A stretch of DNA of 64,000 nucleotides from Clostridiales bacterium (GTDB lineage: Bacteria > Bacillota > Clostridia > Lachnospirales > Lachnospiraceae): positions 62,001 through 126,000 of the forward strand of contig DUNO01000013.1 of the NCBI GenBank assembly GCA_012839295.1, given 5' to 3'. This document shows positions 59,395-64,000 of the stretch, in pieces. The position numbers were made by a program, and so were the translations under genes. The notes under the pieces were generated by a model that was not told the origin of the DNA, ran no database searches, and saw only the letters and a program-made list of their open reading frames with translations. The number at the start of each line of letters is the position of its first letter. Within the stretch, counting starts at the first letter, position 1.

Positions 59395-61863
59395 ATGTAT
59401 GATAAATTTACGGAAAACGCAAAAAGCGCCATAAACCTGGCGAGGGAAGTAGCTTACCGCTTATCCCATAATTATATCGGAACGGAGCACCTGTTAATCG
59501 GATTGATGGAAGTGGATGGTGTGGCTTCTAAGATCCTGGAGGAAAACGGTGTCACCGTAGAGAAAGTATTGGAACTGGTAAACCAGCTGATCGCTCCCAA
59601 CAGCGGAGTGGAGATGATGGATGCCGGCAGCTTTACCCCCAGGTCTAAGAGGATCCTGGACCAGAGCTATAAGGAAGCAGCAAAGCTAAAAGCCCAGCTA
59701 GTGGGGACGGAGCACATTTTGATTGCGCTCATTAAAGAGTCTGACTGCATTGCTGTCCGGCTGTTGAATACCCTGGGCGTCAATATCCAGAAGGTCTATA
59801 TTGATATTCTTACAGCCTCCGGTGTGGATGTGAGCGCCGCTAAGAATGATTATGCTCCTCCTGCCAAAGGCAAGCAGAAGGGGAAGGCTACAGCGACCCC
59901 TACCCTTGACCAGTACAGCCGTGACCTGACGGAATATGCAAGGGAAGGAAAGCTGGATCCTGTCATTGGAAGAGAGCAGGAGATCCAGAGGGTGGTCCAG
60001 ATCTTAAGCAGGCGGACCAAGAACAATCCCTGCCTTGTGGGTGAGCCGGGTGTCGGTAAGACCGCGATTGCAGAAGGCTTGGCCCTAAAGATCGTAGAAG
60101 GCAATATACCTGATACCATTAAGGAAAAGCGTGTGGTTACCCTGGATTTGTCCGGTATGGTCGCAGGCAGTAAATACCGTGGTGAATTCGAGGAAAGAAT
60201 TAAGAAGGTAATCAGTGAGGTGATTTCCGATGGCAATGTCCTGTTATTTATCGACGAGATCCATACGATTATCGGTGCCGGCGGTGCGGAGGGTGCAATT
60301 GATGCCTCCAATATCTTAAAGCCTTCCCTGGCACGTGGAGAATTGCAGATTATCGGTGCAACGACACGGGAGGAATACCGTAAATATATTGAAAAGGATG
60401 CCGCATTGGAGAGAAGGTTCCAGCCGGTAGTGGTTGATGAGCCCTCCGAGGAGGAGGCAATCCAGATATTATTTGGACTGCGTGACAAATATGAAGCACA
60501 TCACCAGGTGCGTATCACTGATTCTGCCCTGGAAGCGGCAGTAAAATTATCCAGCCGTTATATTAACGACCGGTATTTGCCGGATAAGGCCATCGACCTG
60601 ATGGATGAAGCAGCCTCCAAGGTACGCTTAAGCACCTATACCTCCTCTCCGAGGATTAAGGAATTGGAGCAGGAGATTAAGCGTCTGGAGGAGGACAAAG
60701 AAAAGGCGATTAAGACCGAAGCCTATGAAAAGGCCGGAGAGATCAAGAAGCAGCAGGAAGCAGTACAGGAGCAGCTTGAGAAAGAAAGGCTCATAGATGA
60801 AAAGGAACGGTCAGAGAAGCAATTAGTCGTCAGTGACAATGAAATAGCAGAAATTGTGGCCACCTGGACAAAGATTCCGGTGAAAAAGCTGGCAGAGGAA
60901 GAGACGGAACGCCTTAAGAATTTAGAAAGCATCCTCCATCAAAGGGTAATCGGCCAGGAGGAAGCAGTTGCAGCGGTTGCAAAAGCAATCCGCCGCGGCC
61001 GTGTCGGACTGAAGGACCCGAACAGACCCATTGGCTCCTTCCTGTTCCTGGGGCCGACAGGTGTCGGTAAGACGGAGCTTTCCAAGGCCTTGGCAGAAGC
61101 CATGTTTGGCAGCGAGAATTCCATTATACGTGTAGACATGTCCGAATATATGGAGAAGCACAGTGTCAGCAAGCTGATCGGCTCACCGCCGGGATATGTA
61201 GGCTATGATGAGGGCGGCCAGCTCAGTGAAAAGGTCCGCCAGAATCCTTATTCCGTTATCCTGTTTGATGAGGTTGAAAAGGCACATCCGGATGTATTCA
61301 ATATCCTGCTCCAGGTATTGGATGACGGACATATTACGGATTCCCAGGGCAGAAGGGTCAGCTTTAAAAATACCATCATCATCATGACCTCCAATGCAGG
61401 GGCACAAAATATCGTGGCACCGAAACGCCTGGGCTTTGCTTCGGTGGTCGATGAGACCGAGGACTATAAGAAGATGAAGGAAGCGGTCATGGATGAGGTA
61501 AAGAAGATCTTTAAGCCTGAGTTCATTAACCGTATTGACGAGATCATAGTGTTCCATTCCTTGACAAAGGATAACATAAAGAGCATTGTATCCATTATGA
61601 TTTCTACAATTAATAAGAGGAGCAAGGCACAGATGAACATTACGATTGAGACGAACCAGGAGGTGGTGGATCATTTGGCGGAGACCGGCTTCGACCAGAA
61701 ATATGGCGCAAGACCTTTGCGCAGGGCCATCCAGTCAAATATTGAGGATAAGCTGGCAGAAGAGATATTGGCAGGCACTATAAAAGAGGGCGACAATGTG
61801 CTGGTAGAATACCTTGATAATGAAATCGTATTACGCCCTGTTAGTCCCGTAAGAGCTTCATAA
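59380..61863 (+). CDS. clpC: ClpC-type AAA+ ATPase
   Basis: N-term FTENAKSAINLAREVAYRLSHNYIGTEHLL; GEPGVGKTAIAEGLA; GPTGVGKTELSKALAEAMFG. Confidence 0.97.
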   Translation: MDMNMMYDKFTENAKSAINLAREVAYRLSHNYIGTEHLLIGLMEVDGVASKILEENGVTVEKVLELVNQLIAPNSGVEMMDAGSFTPRSKRILDQSYKEAAKLKAQLVGTEHILIALIKESDCIAVRLLNTLGVNIQKVYIDILTASGVDVSAAKNDYAPPAKGKQKGKATATPTLDQYSRDLTEYAREGKLDPVIGREQEIQRVVQILSRRTKNNPCLVGEPGVGKTAIAEGLALKIVEGNIPDTIKEKRVVTLDLSGMVAGSKYRGEFEERIKKVISEVISDGNVLLFIDEIHTIIGAGGAEGAIDASNILKPSLARGELQIIGATTREEYRKYIEKDAALERRFQPVVVDEPSEEEAIQILFGLRDKYEAHHQVRITDSALEAAVKLSSRYINDRYLPDKAIDLMDEAASKVRLSTYTSSPRIKELEQEIKRLEEDKEKAIKTEAYEKAGEIKKQQEAVQEQLEKERLIDEKERSEKQLVVSDNEIAEIVATWTKIPVKKLAEEETERLKNLESILHQRVIGQEEAVAAVAKAIRRGRVGLKDPNRPIGSFLFLGPTGVGKTELSKALAEAMFGSENSIIRVDMSEYMEKHSVSKLIGSPPGYVGYDEGGQLSEKVRQNPYSVILFDEVEKAHPDVFNILLQVLDDGHITDSQGRRVSFKNTIIIMTSNAGAQNIVAPKRLGFASVVDETEDYKKMKEAVMDEVKKIFKPEFINRIDEIIVFHSLTKDNIKSIVSIMISTINKRSKAQMNITIETNQEVVDHLAETGFDQKYGARPLRRAIQSNIEDKLAEEILAGTIKEGDNVLVEYLDNEIVLRPVSPVRAS

Positions 61864-61930
61864 TGGAAAATCCTGATTTTTCATACTAAATTCAAAAATG
61901 AACAGTAGATATTTGTCTGTATTTCGTTTA

Positions 61931-62145
61931 TAATGTAAATTATGAGAAGTTGTTATTTAACTTCTCATAAAAGGCGCTGTACTTGCGCCGTGCATCTTGA
62001 TTATAGGAACATCTTTTTGTTCCTATAATATAAATTATGAGAAGTTGTTATTTAACTTCCCATAAAAGGCGCTGTACTTGCGCCGCGTACAGTGTGCCCT
62101 AAGGGGGCGCACCGGTTACAGGAAGATGACTTTGCTTCTTGTAAA
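61931..62145. repeat. Tandem three-hairpin element, locus C (2 units, period 95 bp; second unit carries an extra hairpin)
   Basis: H1 TTATGAGAAGTT/AACTTCTCATAA; H2 GGCGC/GCGCC; H3 ATTATAGGAAC/GTTCCTATAAT; unit 2 adds GTGTGCCC/GGGCGCAC. Confidence 0.9.
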
Positions 62146-62246
62146 TATAGGAGTAAATTATTATAGTTAGAATTAAAAAAATATTTAATCTACCAGGGCG
62201 TGTCTAGCTGGACACGGCTCATAGCCTAATTTAGGAGGGTCATGTA

Positions 62247-62660
62247 ATGGCAGTTGTTGAAGAGTTAATACGCAAAGAGAATGATGGGACAATTAGCTTC
62301 GGTAACTATTTACTGAATGTTAAATCTAAGGTATCTGATTTTGAGCATCAGGGAGACTTATATAAGGTAAAAACCTTTTATGAGATTACAAAGCTTGAGA
62401 AGAACGGGATGTTCGTATACGAATCAGTACCGGGTACAGCTGTTTTTCATTTAGACTCCAAGGGCAACGATTTAAGCTTTGAAGTAAGCGGGAATGACAA
62501 TGCACAGATAACATTGGAATTAGAAGCAGAGAAAGAATATGAAATCTATAAAAATGACACCTGTCTTGGAAAGATGAAGACGAATTTGGGTGGAAAGCTC
62601 ATACTGAGCTTGGAATTGGAAGATTCAAAGAAGGATTTTATAAAGGTGGTTAAACTGTAA
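62247..62660 (+). CDS. Conserved hypothetical protein
   Basis: 137-aa ORF with RBS AGGAGGG; beta-rich; no family named with confidence. Confidence 0.7.
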   Translation: MAVVEELIRKENDGTISFGNYLLNVKSKVSDFEHQGDLYKVKTFYEITKLEKNGMFVYESVPGTAVFHLDSKGNDLSFEVSGNDNAQITLELEAEKEYEIYKNDTCLGKMKTNLGGKLILSLELEDSKKDFIKVVKL

Positions 62661-62661
62661 G

Positions 62662-64000
62662 ATGGCTAAAAGCAAGACAGTGTTTTTCTGTAAAGAATGT
62701 GGCTTTGAATCTACAAAATGGTTAGGCCAGTGTCCGGGCTGTAAAGAGTGGGATACCTTTTCAGAGGAGCCGGTCTTGAAAAAGAGCAATAAACAGACGG
62801 GTATCAAGATAACAAGAGAACCTGAACTATTGTCTAACATTAAAGCGGAATCGGAATTAAGGCTATGTTCAGGAATAGAGGAATTTGACCGTGTACTGGG
62901 AGGCGGGATTGTAAAAGGAAGCCTCGTCCTGGTAGGCGGCGACCCTGGAATCGGTAAATCCACGCTGCTGCTGCAGATGTGCAGGGAAATCGTTAATAAA
63001 TCCAGGAAAGTCCTGTATATATCGGGAGAAGAATCCTTAAGCCAGATTAAAATGAGGGCTGAGAGGCTCGGCGTATTCCACGGCGAGCTTCTCCTCCTAT
63101 GTGAAACAGATCTTGAATTAATTGAAAATGCAATAGAAAAGCATAGCCCGGAGATTGTGGTCATCGACTCGATCCAGACTATGTTCAAGGAAGAGGTGTC
63201 CTCAGCTCCCGGCAGTGTGAGCCAGGTCAGGGAAGCCACCAGCACCTTGATGAAGATCGCAAAGGGAAAGGGAATCACCGTATTTATCATTGGACATGTG
63301 ACAAAAGAGGGCGTAGTTGCCGGGCCTAGGGTGCTAGAACATATGGTAGACACGGTGCTTTATTTTGAAGGTGACAATTATGCAGCCTACCGTGTCCTCA
63401 GGGCGGTGAAGAACCGTTTCGGTTCCACGAATGAAATCGGTGTCTTTGAAATGCAGGGAACAGGACTGGTAGAGGTAAAGAATCCCTCCGAATTTATGCT
63501 GAAAGGGAGGCCGGAAGGTGAGCCGGGCTCTGTTGTTGCCGCATCGATTGAAGGGACAAGGCCGATCCTGGTGGAGGTTCAGGCCTTAATCTGCAGAACC
63601 AATTTTAATATGCCAAGGAGGACAGCGGCCGGTACTGACTATAATAGGGTCAACCTGTTAATGGCTGTCCTGGAAAAAAGGGCGGGAGTCCAGCTGTCCG
63701 ACTGCGACGCCTATGTAAATGTGGCCGGCGGCATGAGAATTACAGAGCCGGCGCTGGATCTGGCTGTAACGACTGCCATCCTCTCCAGCTATAAAAACAC
63801 CCCGATGGACAACAAAACAGTTATATTCGGCGAGGTTGGACTTACGGGTGAGATCAGGGCGGTCAATCTGGCGGAGCATAGAGTTGCAGAAGCAGCAAAG
63901 ATGGGCTTCGAGGTATGCATTTTACCCCAAGCAAACAAGGAGCATATCAAAGCACCGGGAATCAAGCTAATCGGTGTAAGGAGTATTCAGGAAGTTATGT
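62662..64000 (+). CDS. radA: DNA repair protein RadA (3' truncated by window end)
   Basis: Translated from ATG at 62662: MAKSKTVFFCKECGFESTKWLGQCPGCKEWDTF; GGDPGIGKSTLLLQM; KNRFGSTNEIGVFEM. Absent from the ORF track because it is open at the window end. Confidence 0.96.
   Translation, partial: MAKSKTVFFCKECGFESTKWLGQCPGCKEWDTFSEEPVLKKSNKQTGIKITREPELLSNIKAESELRLCSGIEEFDRVLGGGIVKGSLVLVGGDPGIGKSTLLLQMCREIVNKSRKVLYISGEESLSQIKMRAERLGVFHGELLLLCETDLELIENAIEKHSPEIVVIDSIQTMFKEEVSSAPGSVSQVREATSTLMKIAKGKGITVFIIGHVTKEGVVAGPRVLEHMVDTVLYFEGDNYAAYRVLRAVKNRFGSTNEIGVFEMQGTGLVEVKNPSEFMLKGRPEGEPGSVVAASIEGTRPILVEVQALICRTNFNMPRRTAAGTDYNRVNLLMAVLEKRAGVQLSDCDAYVNVAGGMRITEPALDLAVTTAILSSYKNTPMDNKTVIFGEVGLTGEIRAVNLAEHRVAEAAKMGFEVCILPQANKEHIKAPGIKLIGVRSIQEVM

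Noticed and set aside
1-64000. tRNA, rRNA, CRISPR, prophage or transposase genes
   Set aside because: None recognised by eye in the intergenic regions or ORF translations; small divergent RNAs could still have been missed.

Overview
The window looks like a low-to-moderate GC Firmicutes chromosome, probably Lachnospiraceae/Clostridiales (inferred from gene content and family resemblance, not searched). Positions 1 to ~13.8 kb are visibly AT-rich and hold a surface-glycan cluster: glycosyltransferases, a GT2/TupA-like ATP-grasp fusion, a GT4, a HAD-like protein, an FkbM methyltransferase, Ugd and a DUF4422 protein. Six of these carry a recurring GxGxxG Rossmann-like module. Then come two GT2+TPR proteins around a secreted protein, an LspA-like protein, pyrG, ftsH, uvrC, hprK-glcK-murB-rapZ-whiA-crh-like, dnaE, pfkA, an ECF sigma/anti-sigma pair, secreted Ig-like and SH3/glucosaminidase proteins, a divergent [FeFe]-hydrogenase-like protein, an M29-like aminopeptidase fusion, an ABC transporter, purM-purN-purD, a GntR-mcsA-mcsB-clpC operon and radA (truncated by the window end). 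The most interesting signals are non-coding or small-scale: (i) a ~115-nt homologous leader upstream of both rapZ and clpC whose hairpin contains the start codon; (ii) a tandem three-hairpin repeat family at three intergenic loci with compensatory stem changes; (iii) a second palindromic family at the dnaE 5' UTR and downstream of pfkA; (iv) a candidate terminator/antiterminator switch upstream of pyrG; (v) a GntR regulator in the usual ctsR position with a perfect 13-bp inverted repeat over its promoter; (vi) an HPr-like protein with Glu at position 15 and Ser46 kept (Crh-like). No searches or folding programs were run.
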